A DNA stretch of 64,000 bases from Acetobacterium fimetarium (GTDB lineage Bacteria; Bacillota; Clostridia; Eubacteriales; Eubacteriaceae). Positions 17,701 to 26,679 of this stretch are shown here, piece after piece. Location: positions 54,002 to 118,001 of the forward strand of contig NZ_WJBC01000008.1 of the NCBI RefSeq assembly GCF_014284475.1, given 5' to 3'. Made by a program: the position numbers and the translations under genes. The notes under the pieces are model-generated. The model saw nothing but the letters and a program-made list of their open reading frames with translations. It had not been told where the DNA came from and made no database searches. The first letter of the stretch is position 1. Each line of letters begins with the position of its first letter.

Positions 17701-19719
17701 TTAAATCATTGCTGCAATAATAGGAGCAATGATTAATGATAAGGTACCCATAACTTTGATAACGGCGTTTAATGAAGGACCGGATGTATCTTTGAATGGA
17801 TCACCGATTGTATCCCCAACAACAGCAGCTTTATGAGCTTCTGAACCTTTTCCGCCATGTACACCACTTTCAATGTATTTCTTGGCATTATCCCAGGCGC
17901 CACCAGCATTAGACATTGTCAAGGCCAGTAAAACACCAGCTGCAGTTCCGCCAACTAACATACCGCCAAGAACCTGAAGTGCCGCTTGTGGATCAAGCGC
18001 TGCGACACCAAAGCTGACAACAACGATGCTGACAGGCGCAAGCAGTCCTGGAAGAATCATTTGTTTAATTGCGGCTTTGGTAGAAATATCAACACATTTC
18101 TTGGAGTCAGCTTTTGCTTTTCCTTCAAGAAGTCCTGGGATTTCACGGAATTGTCGTCTTACTTCTTCGATCATTTCAAATGCGGCCACACTAACAGCTC
18201 GCATTGAGTAAGCACAGAACATGAACGGAATCATCGCACCGAAGAACAGTCCCATCATCACCATTGGATTTAAAACATCCAGTGAGGTCAGTTCTGCTCT
18301 CTGAGCAAATGCCGAGAACAAAGCGATGGCTGTAATTGCAGCCGATCCGATCGCGAATCCTTTTGCAACGGCGGCCGTCGTATTTCCAACGGAGTCAAGT
18401 TTATCGGTGACTTCACGGACTTTAGGATCAAGACCGGCCATTTCAGCGATACCACCGGCATTGTCGGCAATTGGACCATAAGCATCAATCGCAACAATTG
18501 TTCCGGCCATCGAAAGCATTCCCATAGCCGCCAGCGCGATCCCGTAGAAACCATATTCTCCGCCACCAGGAACGATATAAGCAACCGCTACCACGGCGAT
18601 GATGACAAGAATTGGCATCCCGGTACTTTCCAGACCAACTGACAAACCGTAAATGACGTTAGTAGCCGCTCCGGTATTGGAAGATTCAGCGATTTTTTTA
18701 ACCGGGTTGAAGTCTGCTGATGTGAAATATTCTGTAATTTTACCAATTAAGATATTCGCAATCAAACCAGACTCGATTGCAATGAAGTATGCAACCTGGT
18801 GATCAGGCAGCATAAATTTTGTTAATAAAAATGCTGCAATTGATGACAGAATGAATGAAGAATACAGACTTCTGTTAAGGGAAGCTTGGGGATTGTCTTC
18901 ACCGCCAGTATAGATGAATAATGTACCGATGATTGAAGAAAGGATACCGATTGCACCCAACATCATTGGCAGCATAACGCCAACGGTACCCAATAAGGTT
19001 GAACCTAACAGCATTGCTGCGATTGAGGTTGCGGCAAAAGACTCGAACAAGTCGGCGCCCATTCCGGCAACATCGCCAACGTTGTCACCAACGTTATCAG
19101 CGATAACGGCCGGGTTTCTGGGGTCATCTTCAGGAATTCCCGCTTCAACTTTACCAACCAGGTCAGCTCCAACGTCGGCCGCCTTTGTGAAGATACCGCC
19201 ACCAATACGGGCAAACAGCGCTACCAGTGAAGCACCAAATGCGAAACTGTCAATGGCTGGGATCAGATCCGGATTTCCTTTGGCAACAAAGATGTATAAC
19301 AAGGAAACACCCAGTAAGCCAAGGCCTACAACGCCCATACCCATAACCGAACCACCTTTAAAAGCAATAGCTAATGCTTTTTTCAGGCTTGACTGTGCCG
19401 CATTGGTTGTTCTTGCATTTGCTCTGGTAGCAATATACATTCCCATGTATCCTGCCAATGTTGAGAACAGTGCGCCAACGCCAAATGCGATAGCTGAAGC
19501 AGCTCCAAATTCAGTAAATAGCAAAAGTACAATGATTACGATAGCTATTGGAAATATCGTCTTATACTGACGATTTAAAAATGCCATTGCACCTTCCTGG
19601 ATTGCTTCTGAGATTTCTTTCATTTTGTCATTTCCCATACTCTCTTTAAGGACTGACTTTGAAAGATACAGGGCAAATAATAAAGCAATTATTGCCACTG
19701 CTACGATGAAAATTGTCAT
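17701..19719 (-). CDS. hppA: membrane-bound ion-pumping pyrophosphatase
   Basis: 672-residue M-PPase with about 16 helices. It hydrolyses PPi and exports Na+ and/or H+. Substrate and metal motifs are visible: DVGADLVGKVE, then DDPRNPAVIADNVGDNVGD, and C-terminal DTIGDPFKDTSGPSLN. The GNTTAAVAKG motif carries Ala where K+-independent enzymes carry Lys, so this should be the K+-dependent type that includes the Na+ pumps of anaerobes. The Na+ preference is inference. AAGGAGAG precedes the ATG. It is monocistronic with its own promoter and terminator. In acetogen-like cells it would save energy from biosynthetic PPi. Confidence 0.97.
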   Translation of the reverse strand: MTIFIVAVAIIALLFALYLSKSVLKESMGNDKMKEISEAIQEGAMAFLNRQYKTIFPIAIVIIVLLLFTEFGAASAIAFGVGALFSTLAGYMGMYIATRANARTTNAAQSSLKKALAIAFKGGSVMGMGVVGLGLLGVSLLYIFVAKGNPDLIPAIDSFAFGASLVALFARIGGGIFTKAADVGADLVGKVEAGIPEDDPRNPAVIADNVGDNVGDVAGMGADLFESFAATSIAAMLLGSTLLGTVGVMLPMMLGAIGILSSIIGTLFIYTGGEDNPQASLNRSLYSSFILSSIAAFLLTKFMLPDHQVAYFIAIESGLIANILIGKITEYFTSADFNPVKKIAESSNTGAATNVIYGLSVGLESTGMPILVIIAVVAVAYIVPGGGEYGFYGIALAAMGMLSMAGTIVAIDAYGPIADNAGGIAEMAGLDPKVREVTDKLDSVGNTTAAVAKGFAIGSAAITAIALFSAFAQRAELTSLDVLNPMVMMGLFFGAMIPFMFCAYSMRAVSVAAFEMIEEVRRQFREIPGLLEGKAKADSKKCVDISTKAAIKQMILPGLLAPVSIVVVSFGVAALDPQAALQVLGGMLVGGTAAGVLLALTMSNAGGAWDNAKKYIESGVHGGKGSEAHKAAVVGDTIGDPFKDTSGPSLNAVIKVMGTLSLIIAPIIAAMI

Positions 19720-19758
19720 TTTTTCTCTCCTTCTTAGTTTATTAGACTCGCGCCTTTA

Positions 19759-19787
19759 ATTCTATAATTACCACCAACTAATGTCAA
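19759..19787 (-). promoter_or_regulatory. hppA promoter
   Basis: On the minus strand: -35 TTGACA (19782-19787), -10 TAGAAT (19759-19764), 17-bp spacer, about 40 nt from the hppA start. The remaining gap to 20113 is AT-rich and I see no gene in it. Confidence 0.7.
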
Positions 19788-20113
19788 TAGAATAAGCGAA
19801 AAAAACTAATTTTCATCCCCCCGAATTGCATAAAATTACCGACCTTGTGGATTATTATTGGCCGCGCCAGCAAGCGCCTTTTGTAAAACGTTTTCAGTGC
19901 AATGCTTTCATTTGTTTCAACATATATTTTTCATTTTACATCTTTTGCTTCCTTGTCCACAAGCCCCCTTTGATCTGATCTCGCTGACTTTTTTTGAAAT
20001 GTCCGCAAACAAATTCTTTTCGTTTATCTGATAATAACTTGAATATTTAAAGGAAAAAGCAACCTTTCAAAGGTAATATATAAGTCACAATTACAAAAGG
20101 AAGCAGGCTAATT

Positions 20114-20824
20114 ATGGTAGAACTATTTAATCGAACGCTAATATTAACACCTCATTGCGACGATGAAACAATCGGGTGTGGCGGATTAATACATAAATTG
20201 CATCGAACAAATCCATCTTCAGAGATTTTTATTGTTGTTGTTGCGCGGGACAAAAGTTTCAGCACATCGGTGAGCCGGTACGTTTCGATTGAAGAACGTA
20301 CGGATGAAATGAAAAATGCGTTGCTGAAACTCGGCGGAAATATTAAAGTTGAATTTTTATCCGAAAGCGAAGGTTATTCCTACAAAGACGGCGAGCTGGA
20401 TCTGGTTCCCAAAAGAGTCTATGTAACCGAACTGGACAAAATCATCAATTCATTCAAGCCTTCTGCCGTTTTATTTCCCTATGCCAGTCATCACCAGGAT
20501 CACAAGTTAGTGAATGAAGTCGTTCTTGCTTCACTGCGACCAAGCTTCAGCACTAATTTCATTAAACTGAAAGCGATGTATGAATACCCCTATTACGACA
20601 GTTGGAATTTGCATAAAGTCGACCTCACCAAATTGTATGTTGATTTGGATGAATCCGATATCGCAGCCAAAAGCGCCGCTCTGGGTTGCTATCGCTCTCA
20701 GGTACAGAGAAATCAGTTGGATCCCCTCGATCAATCGGCCATCCTCGATCTGGCCAAAGTCCGCGGCAGAGAAGTCAGCACGATGTTTGCTGAAGTATTA
20801 TACCCACTGTCAACCGTATTTTAA
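20114..20824 (+). CDS. PIG-L/LmbE-family deacetylase
   Basis: 236-residue zinc-dependent deacetylase-like protein. It has the first metal motif PHCDDE near residue 13 (usually H-P-D-D-E) and the second metal His cluster in YASHHQDHKLV near 120. Family members remove acetyl from N-acetylglucosamine conjugates such as GlcNAc-PI, GlcNAc-malate (bacillithiol) or GlcNAc-inositol. Cys replaces the usual Pro after His. The sequence otherwise looks intact. It is a single gene, so the substrate cannot be told from context. Confidence 0.88.
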   Translation: MVELFNRTLILTPHCDDETIGCGGLIHKLHRTNPSSEIFIVVVARDKSFSTSVSRYVSIEERTDEMKNALLKLGGNIKVEFLSESEGYSYKDGELDLVPKRVYVTELDKIINSFKPSAVLFPYASHHQDHKLVNEVVLASLRPSFSTNFIKLKAMYEYPYYDSWNLHKVDLTKLYVDLDESDIAAKSAALGCYRSQVQRNQLDPLDQSAILDLAKVRGREVSTMFAEVLYPLSTVF

Positions 20825-21002
20825 GCCATTAAAACAGTTTTTTTTGCAAAACCTCCGACGCTTTTTTTGCAAAGAGTTCCGGGCATATTTTTGCCGAAAC
20901 TGCCACAAAATTTACTCTTTTCGCAGCTGCTTTTTATATTTACGGATGGCGACTGAGATGTTATCATTAGCACAAGCATAAAACGATTACCAAAAATTCA
21001 CA

Positions 21003-21168
21003 GGTAATGGCGAAACTCAAAAACAGCGAACACTGGTTGCTTGGGGTGCAGTTTCCACAAACAATTTGGTAACGTGTAGGCGAACAGTCCTAAGACTGTC
21101 CGCCGTACAGTGTAAAAATTGTTTCGTGCGAAACTGGACCGCAAGCCCACGGCACTTTCGCAATTACC
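21003..21168. repeat. long palindromic intergenic element, family A copy 2
   Basis: About 166 bp from GGTAAT to ATTACC. The outer arms pair GGCGAAA with TTTCGC, then GCTTGGGGTGCAGTTTC with GAAACTGGACCGCAAGC. The core TAACGTGTAGGCGAACAGTC (21070-21089) and its partner 21094-21115 match copy 1 at 1834-1879 except in the loop (CTAA here, GATA there). It occupies most of the 20825-21200 gap and ends ~30 nt before the EutL gene, so it will be in that gene's leader if transcription starts upstream. Confidence 0.75.
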
Positions 21169-21200
21169 GATTTTAAAATTCAAATAAGGAGATGCTTGCC

Positions 21201-21845
21201 ATGACCGGAGACCGAGTAGAATGTAAAATTGTCTATAGTAAACTGCTGACCGCTGTTGAGGATATCATGCTGGAGGAATTTGAACTGCCTGAAGGCTGTA
21301 TCGATATTGGCATCTTTACCACCCAATATGATGGCGTCGGCTATTGCGCTGCCGATGAAGCCACAAAATTCGCCAATGTCGATGTTGCCTATATCCGGAC
21401 ACTCTACGGCGCCGGCGCCGGACTGAATGACGGACAGGTTTTTGGCGTCATTACCGGACCGACCATTTCCGACGTCGAAAACGGCTTGCGCTACGTGCAT
21501 GACTTTGCCAAAAACAAGGCCAGCGTCTACAGCGTCAACGAAGACAACACCAATCTGATCTATGCCCAGTTGGTTCCAAAAATCGGAAAGTATTTTTCCC
21601 AGACCTACGGCCTGCCAATCGGCTCGTCGATCGCCTTCTTATTTGCTCCGGCACTCGAAGGCGTCGTCGGAATCGATGAAGCACTGACCGTCGCCGATGT
21701 GGAAGTGGTCAAGTTTTTCGGACCGCCCACCAACTCAAACCTGAGCGGCGCTATTTTAACGGGTACCCAGGCCAGCTGTAAAACCGCCTGCGAAGCCTTT
21801 AAAAATGCGATTATTGACTGTGTCAAAGAGCCGGTTGATTATTGA
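21201..21845 (+). CDS. eutL: EutL-like bacterial microcompartment shell protein
   Basis: 214 residues, a tandem BMC-domain (trimer-forming) shell protein. Clear EutL marks are ADEATKFANVDVAYIRTLYGAGAG, LVAPPLE-like FAPALEGVVGIDEAL, FFGPPTNSNLSGAILTGTQASCKTAC and the short C-terminus. EutL trimers form gated pores in the ethanolamine-utilisation compartment. I chose the ATG at 21201 with AAGGAG 9 nt upstream; the ATG at 21192 touches that site. No other eut or BMC genes lie in the window, so this is an orphan copy. It may serve shells encoded elsewhere. Confidence 0.92.
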   Translation: MTGDRVECKIVYSKLLTAVEDIMLEEFELPEGCIDIGIFTTQYDGVGYCAADEATKFANVDVAYIRTLYGAGAGLNDGQVFGVITGPTISDVENGLRYVHDFAKNKASVYSVNEDNTNLIYAQLVPKIGKYFSQTYGLPIGSSIAFLFAPALEGVVGIDEALTVADVEVVKFFGPPTNSNLSGAILTGTQASCKTACEAFKNAIIDCVKEPVDY

Positions 21846-21854
21846 TGATAACCA

Positions 21855-21879
21855 AGCCTGCGGTGAATAACTGCAGGCT
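21855..21879 (+). terminator. terminator after eutL
   Basis: Stem AGCCTGC (21855-21861) / GCAGGCT (21873-21879) followed by CTTCTTTT. Confidence 0.75.
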
Positions 21880-22004
21880 CTTCTTTTGTATTTGACCTTG
21901 CCGTTGAAGCTGCTCATCTGCTCGTATTGCCTGGGTGGTACAACTCAGTCTGCCGCCTGGCCCGGTCATCCACGTGATGACGCATCTTTCCTATCTACTT
22001 TCAT

Positions 22005-22826
22005 TTAATTCCACCGGATCGGCAGCAGATAATCCCTGCTCGTCTGGTCAATGAACGCCTGACTCTTGCCGATGACAAAATATAGTACCGTTGCATTTCG
22101 CGGCTCATCATAGCGCAGGTAAAGCCGGCCCTTCATGGCGACAACCGGAAAATCTTCCCCCGAATAATCTTTTGGCGGCTCTCCGTACTGCAGATAACCG
22201 ATCAGATTTTTGGTCTGCTGGTGCAGCGGCGCATTGGTATCGATGTTTGCATCGATTTGAGTCCAGTCAGAAAAACCGGATATTGAAATGTCTTCCTTGA
22301 TGCAGGTTATCTCATAATCAAAATGGCATTTTGATCTGGAGCAGCCCAGGGATGCCATCACAAGATCTTCCTGATCAAAGGCGACAATCTTCACTATTTC
22401 TGCCACATCCAGTTTGCCGTTTTCCCATCCGAAAACATCGTTCTCCCGTCGAATGGCGTAGATGCCGTAATGGGCGTTGAAATAATCCGAAGCCGGGTCA
22501 TAAAAAGTCGCACGGCCATTTTGGAAGCGGCCAAAATTATACAGAATACTCATTTCTCCGCCGACGCCATGATCGAAAAAAACATCGTCGGCATCAAAAA
22601 GTTTCATGTTTTTGCACCATCCACTTCCACCATAATCCCTGGCGGTGGGTATGTCCAGCTGCAGCCCGGCCTGATAAAAAACACTTGCTCCGATAAAACT
22701 CGTCCCCTGAATTTGCAGGGCAAAATCGCTTCTTAACCCGGCAGTTCTTGCAGAAAACAGTAACAAAGCAAACATGACCGCTATTGTAAAAACAATCAAA
22801 ACCACGACCAGGGCTTTTTTCTTCAT
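22005..22826 (-). CDS. hypothetical membrane-anchored protein
   Basis: 273 residues, not recognised. The N-terminal KKK and one helix (about 5-27) suggest a signal anchor, with the remainder outside the cell. That part is beta-rich and aromatic, with three cysteines in CSRSKC and nearby ITC, and ends YLLPIRWN. GGGAGG precedes the ATG. It follows the radical SAM gene on the same strand with a ~115-nt gap, so it could be co-transcribed, but no functional link is evident. Confidence 0.55.
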   Translation of the reverse strand: MKKKALVVVLIVFTIAVMFALLLFSARTAGLRSDFALQIQGTSFIGASVFYQAGLQLDIPTARDYGGSGWCKNMKLFDADDVFFDHGVGGEMSILYNFGRFQNGRATFYDPASDYFNAHYGIYAIRRENDVFGWENGKLDVAEIVKIVAFDQEDLVMASLGCSRSKCHFDYEITCIKEDISISGFSDWTQIDANIDTNAPLHQQTKNLIGYLQYGEPPKDYSGEDFPVVAMKGRLYLRYDEPRNATVLYFVIGKSQAFIDQTSRDYLLPIRWN

Positions 22827-22940
22827 GGCCTCCCGCCTCTTTTCTGCTGAGTCCGTCGATTTTCTGGAAAATCTGCATTTACGCGATTCTCTTCTGATTG
22901 ACTGACAATTTGCTTTTTTAAATGCCAGCCCGATCGATGT

Positions 22941-24194
22941 CTATTTTAAAATAATTCTATCCGGAAATGCCTGTTTTCGCGACACATTCCACATCCTGTC
23001 GATATAGGCCGTCGTATAAACCTGTTCGATGTAATGATAGGCGCTTGCCGCCTTGTTGGTCAGCTCGTAGTTGGCGCCGTTTCTTCTGAGAAAGCCGGTT
23101 CTCTCAGCGATCAACAATTCCCATCCGAACATTCTATTAAGCGGCAATCCAACTATTTTTTCGAACTGAGCGGCGTTGATTTTCAGCGCATACGCACTCC
23201 AGAACAGATAATAAACCGCTCGCTGCCTTTTAGTAAAAGCGATCGTTAACGATGTCGGCAGCCGCTTTGCCACGACTCTTTTGATATAGCCATCAATTGA
23301 AAACGTGTTGATCTTGAAACTGTCTTTGAGCAGCGTCGTGGCTGAAACGCCGAAGCCGAGGAACGTGTCCCGGGTCACGGATGAATACTTATCGGTGCCA
23401 TGGCTGGCAAAAGTCCAGACTGAAGTCCGGTCGAGACCGATCTTTTCGCAGCATTCTGCGAGCTGTGTGATCATTCTTTTTTTTACCTTTTCAGGCATCG
23501 GCTTGTATTGGTTGTCAGCAAAGGTGAAGTCAATAAAGGGATAGGTTGACACTTGCGTCGCACCGTGAGTAAAGGCCGTCCGGATATCGTTTGCCAGAAT
23601 TTCGTCGGTCTGTCCCGGAATGGCAAAAATCAGATCCACATCGACAACTTCAAAGCCGCTGTTTTTGACAAGCTCCAGCTTTTCACCAAAATCAGCACGG
23701 TATCTCCCCAATTTTTGGAGACAGCCTTCATCAAAGGACTGAATGCCGATGCTCACCATCGTGACCCCGGCCGTTTTCAGTTTAAGAAGATTCTCTGCCG
23801 TTATATCATCGGGATGAAGCTCGACCCCGATGCCGCCGGTTATCTCAAAATACCGCTTCAGCCGGCCGATGATCACCCCGAGGTCGTCGATCATCAGGGC
23901 CGGTGTTCCCCCGCCGAAATACAGGCTCGTCGCCGGATTTTTGGCTGTCATGCTCCCGCACACCAGATTGATTTCCTGCAGCAGAGCTTTTTTATAGGCT
24001 GCTGCCCTGTGGGGATCATATTTTTCCTTGCAGTAGGGACAAAAGCTGCACAGCGATCTGCAAAACGGAATATGGACGTACAAACCCAGATTATTAAGCT
24101 TTTCAAAATCCAATTGATCCTGATTAACCCCATCAAATATAAAGGGCTTGAAAGAGCGGGTGAGCAACACCCGCAGCAGTGATGTCAGCAGCAT
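22941..24194 (-). CDS. HemN/HemW-like radical SAM protein
   Basis: 417 residues. The [4Fe-4S] site CRSLCSFC (CxxxCxxC) follows LYVHIPF, as in coproporphyrinogen III oxidase-like enzymes. Also visible are the SAM-binding YFGGGTPALM and GIQSFDEGCLQKLGR, typical of the HemN/HemW/HutW group. The C-terminal HemN-type domain is present but divergent. I start at the ATG at 24194 with GGGAGGG 7 nt upstream. No other haem genes are adjacent. It could act in haem handling, or as a divergent methylase or dehydrogenase of this group, and the precise role is open. Confidence 0.85.
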   Translation of the reverse strand: MLLTSLLRVLLTRSFKPFIFDGVNQDQLDFEKLNNLGLYVHIPFCRSLCSFCPYCKEKYDPHRAAAYKKALLQEINLVCGSMTAKNPATSLYFGGGTPALMIDDLGVIIGRLKRYFEITGGIGVELHPDDITAENLLKLKTAGVTMVSIGIQSFDEGCLQKLGRYRADFGEKLELVKNSGFEVVDVDLIFAIPGQTDEILANDIRTAFTHGATQVSTYPFIDFTFADNQYKPMPEKVKKRMITQLAECCEKIGLDRTSVWTFASHGTDKYSSVTRDTFLGFGVSATTLLKDSFKINTFSIDGYIKRVVAKRLPTSLTIAFTKRQRAVYYLFWSAYALKINAAQFEKIVGLPLNRMFGWELLIAERTGFLRRNGANYELTNKAASAYHYIEQVYTTAYIDRMWNVSRKQAFPDRIILK

Positions 24195-24221
24195 GACCAA
24201 TCCCTCCCAACACTTTCCATT

Positions 24222-24500
24222 TTATAAGGTGTTTTTTTTTTGCTGAAGAACCGCTTTCCGATGTTCAAACACGTCGTCGTCAATTTCACCGCTGGCATAC
24301 CGTTCCCGAAGGATCTCCCCCGCGCGATCTTGCTTGATGGTTTTCGGCCCATCCGGAAAATATTGATTGACCAGTCTGAATGCATAAATCATCACCGCGG
24401 CCCAGAAAAAAAGATAGAGCAGCATCGAAGCCAGTCCGACCCACCATGAATCCTCCTGCCCCAGAAAGCGACTGTTTTGTCCATAAAAAGGATGCTGCAT
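24222..24500 (-). CDS. SHOCT-domain membrane protein
   Basis: 92 residues. One helix (about 22-44, SMLLYLFFWAAVMIYAF) is followed by a short C-terminal SHOCT motif (AGEILRERYASGEIDDDVFEHRKAVL). SHOCT units are short oligomerisation or helical modules found at protein ends in many bacteria. AAGGAGGAAACCGAG precedes the ATG. It is immediately upstream of the radical SAM gene on the same strand (27 nt gap). Confidence 0.85.
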   Translation of the reverse strand: MQHPFYGQNSRFLGQEDSWWVGLASMLLYLFFWAAVMIYAFRLVNQYFPDGPKTIKQDRAGEILRERYASGEIDDDVFEHRKAVLQQKKNTL

Positions 24501-24614
24501 CTCGGTTTCCTCCTTGACTGATTATTTTTACAATCATTGCTTGTTCTGTTTATTTCATTCCCCGCGTGGCTCAATTTAAACTTCGACGCGAATAAATTCA
24601 TCGACCATGGCCTG

Positions 24615-25532
24615 TTATAACAGCAGATAGCTGATCAGGGGAATCGTCACCACGGATGCCAGGGTGGTGATAAAGACGCCTTTTGTGGCGAGGGGGACAT
24701 TGTTGTCGTAGCGGTTGGCAAAAAGCACCGCTGATGTCGCGACCGGCATGGCGATGATGATCACGGCGATACCCAGAATATAGGGATTCGCAATGAAATT
24801 TTTCAACAGCAGATACGCCGCAATCGGCAACAGAATCTGTTTGATCAGGACATAGGGATACATCCGGATCTCGGTGAAGACACTCTTGAAGGAAATACCG
24901 GCCAGTGATACGCCAATGACGATCATGGCCAGGGGCGTGGTGGTCTCACCGACCATTTTTATGGTATTGTTCAGCACTGCCGGCAGTTGTATGTTCGCCG
25001 CGACCATCGCAACCGCGGCCAGGGAAGCGACGATTCCCGGGGACAGAAAATTTTTCAGGCTCAGTGCGCCTTTCCCTTCCTTCGACATCAGGGTAATGCC
25101 AAGGGTGAAATTGCTGACATTAAAGATCAGATTAAAGATGGTAGCATAAAAAATAGCGTTTTCGCCAAAGATCGACGCAATTACCGGAAAGCCCATAAAA
25201 CCGACGTTCGACCAGATGGTCATATACATATAGAGGTTGCGTTCTGCTTTCTTGACCCCGATGATGCGAACGATCAGATAGGCAATAAACGGCATGATGA
25301 AATAAAACAGAATCGAGAATTCAAACATCATCAGAATTTCGTTTTTATCCGTGTTGTCCGGCATGGTCGCCGCCGACGCAATCATCATGCAGGGTATTGT
25401 AATGCTCAAGATGAATTTAGAAAGCTGAGTCCCAAAATTCTGATTGACAACCTTCGTTTTGGCAGCAATATAGCCCAGCCCAAGGACCAGAAACAGCTGA
25501 ATCATTTGACTGAAAACAACGGTGATATCCAA
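24615..25532 (-). CDS. AEC (auxin efflux carrier) family transporter
   Basis: 305 residues and about ten hydrophobic helices in the 5+5 AEC arrangement. The N-terminal FSQMIQLFLVLGLGYIAAK and the SITIPCMMIAS break in the fourth helix region are typical. Bacterial members move malate, malonate or other small carboxylates. It starts with TTG after AAAGGAG. A palindromic element (family B) lies directly upstream, in the promoter or leader position. Confidence 0.9.
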   Translation of the reverse strand: MDITVVFSQMIQLFLVLGLGYIAAKTKVVNQNFGTQLSKFILSITIPCMMIASAATMPDNTDKNEILMMFEFSILFYFIMPFIAYLIVRIIGVKKAERNLYMYMTIWSNVGFMGFPVIASIFGENAIFYATIFNLIFNVSNFTLGITLMSKEGKGALSLKNFLSPGIVASLAAVAMVAANIQLPAVLNNTIKMVGETTTPLAMIVIGVSLAGISFKSVFTEIRMYPYVLIKQILLPIAAYLLLKNFIANPYILGIAVIIIAMPVATSAVLFANRYDNNVPLATKGVFITTLASVVTIPLISYLLL

Positions 25533-25573
25533 ATTATTTTTCTCCTTTAAAAAGTCTGCTCAACCAATAAAAA

Positions 25574-25774
25574 ACGTACCCTTGCGGGTACGAGAAACTG
25601 TAGACAAAGCACTAACGCAGTACCGACAATTGTTATATCGTGTTGCACCCTAAGGGGCAGGCTCTTTGCATCAAGGCGAACAGGCGATAGCCTGTACGAA
25701 TTGCAAGCAAACAACTGATTAACAATTGGTCGGTACGGGTTTGTCGACAACCTGACGTACCCTTGCGGGTACGA
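25574..25774. repeat. palindromic element, family B copy 1, between duplicated hairpins
   Basis: Two identical 20-bp hairpins, ACGTACCCTTGCGGGTACGA (25574-25593 and 25755-25774), bracket a ~161-bp imperfect palindrome. Its ends are GTAGACAAA and TTTGTCGAC. Inner arms are GTACCGACAATTGTTA and TAACAATTGGTCGGTAC, and the centre is GGCGAACAGGC-GATA-GCCTGT. A near-identical element lies inverted at 39803-39987. This copy has about 20 extra bases (GCACCCTAAGGGGCAGGCTC) after TCGTGTT. The outer hairpins may serve as terminators for the gene at 25798-26337. Confidence 0.8.
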
Positions 25775-25797
25775 TAGATTATTAAAAAGCCATCCTA

Positions 25798-26337
25798 TTA
25801 ATTAAACAACACACAGCCGACATAAGTCAAGGTATTTGGTCCATAATAGTATTCCACCTGATTGGATTTGCAAAAATCGCTGACTAAAATGCCAAAGGCT
25901 TCCATCGATGAAAATGCCTTTTTGGGAAAACGACATTCCCCGTCAGGATAAGTACAGTCCTTGCAGATTTGACAGCATCCGTCACCCAGTGGCATCATGT
26001 CAATCTCGAGGCTGTATAGCTTTTCAACAAAATTCTTAAGATTTAAATCATGTTTTTCTTTGATTTCTTCCATGCCTTCAAAATCAAAGCTGTCCTCTAA
26101 TTCACCAGTTGTTTGAATCAATATCCCATGTTTGTATTTTGCAACTTTTGCTTCACATTCTGCCAATGTTCCACACCCTGGAGGGCATGCCCAGTTTGTG
26201 TCATACATCTTGCATTTGTTCGTTGCGCACATTGCACGTACTTCCGGATTCAATTGAACTGAGGAAACCGCCATTTCAACCACTTTCGAAAATCCATATT
26301 CTTTTGCCAGATCCAAGATCTCATATACTTCAGCCAT
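25798..26337 (-). CDS. DUF2284 predicted metal-binding protein, copy 1
   Basis: 179 residues from the ATG at 26337 (MAEVYEIL), which GGGGGAG precedes. It is rich in paired cysteines: CKMYDTNWACPPGCGTLAEC in the N-terminal half, and CCQICKDCTYPDGEC in the C-terminal half. These fit the DUF2284 family of small putative Fe-S or metal proteins common in anaerobes. A second member lies at 39227-39760 (same CPP and CxxC pattern, diverged elsewhere). No biochemical role is known to me. Confidence 0.85.
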   Translation of the reverse strand: MAEVYEILDLAKEYGFSKVVEMAVSSVQLNPEVRAMCATNKCKMYDTNWACPPGCGTLAECEAKVAKYKHGILIQTTGELEDSFDFEGMEEIKEKHDLNLKNFVEKLYSLEIDMMPLGDGCCQICKDCTYPDGECRFPKKAFSSMEAFGILVSDFCKSNQVEYYYGPNTLTYVGCVLFN

Positions 26338-26679
26338 AATATTCTCCCCCACCTTAATATGAAAAACGCAACCATTTTCGTGTTGTCTTTCATTAAATTG
26401 TAAACCATTTTAGCACAGCTGCTTTAATAAATACACCATTTTTTTAAATGTATATAACTTTTTTTCTGAAAGACGATCCGTGCCGCAAAAGAAAATACCG
26501 CCCGTTGAGGATGATTTTTTTCTTTATCTTCCGCAAGAATTCCATTGTTATTTTTTTAAAAACCACTGCACTTTCTCTTCATTTTCTGCTACAATTAAAT
26601 TATAGATCAAATAACGTCATCTTCGTTGCCGCAGGATGTCGTTCTGAAATAAAAAGCAGCAAAAAAAGAAGAGGAGAAC

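Noticed and set aside
18914..19570. 218-codon plus-strand frame opposite hppA
   Set aside because: Antisense shadow of a strongly conserved membrane protein. Its Pro/Ser/Ala-rich translation is what reverse-read helices give.
23553..24182. 209-codon plus-strand frame opposite the radical SAM gene
   Set aside because: Shadow frame. The minus-strand gene has clear motifs and a ribosome site.
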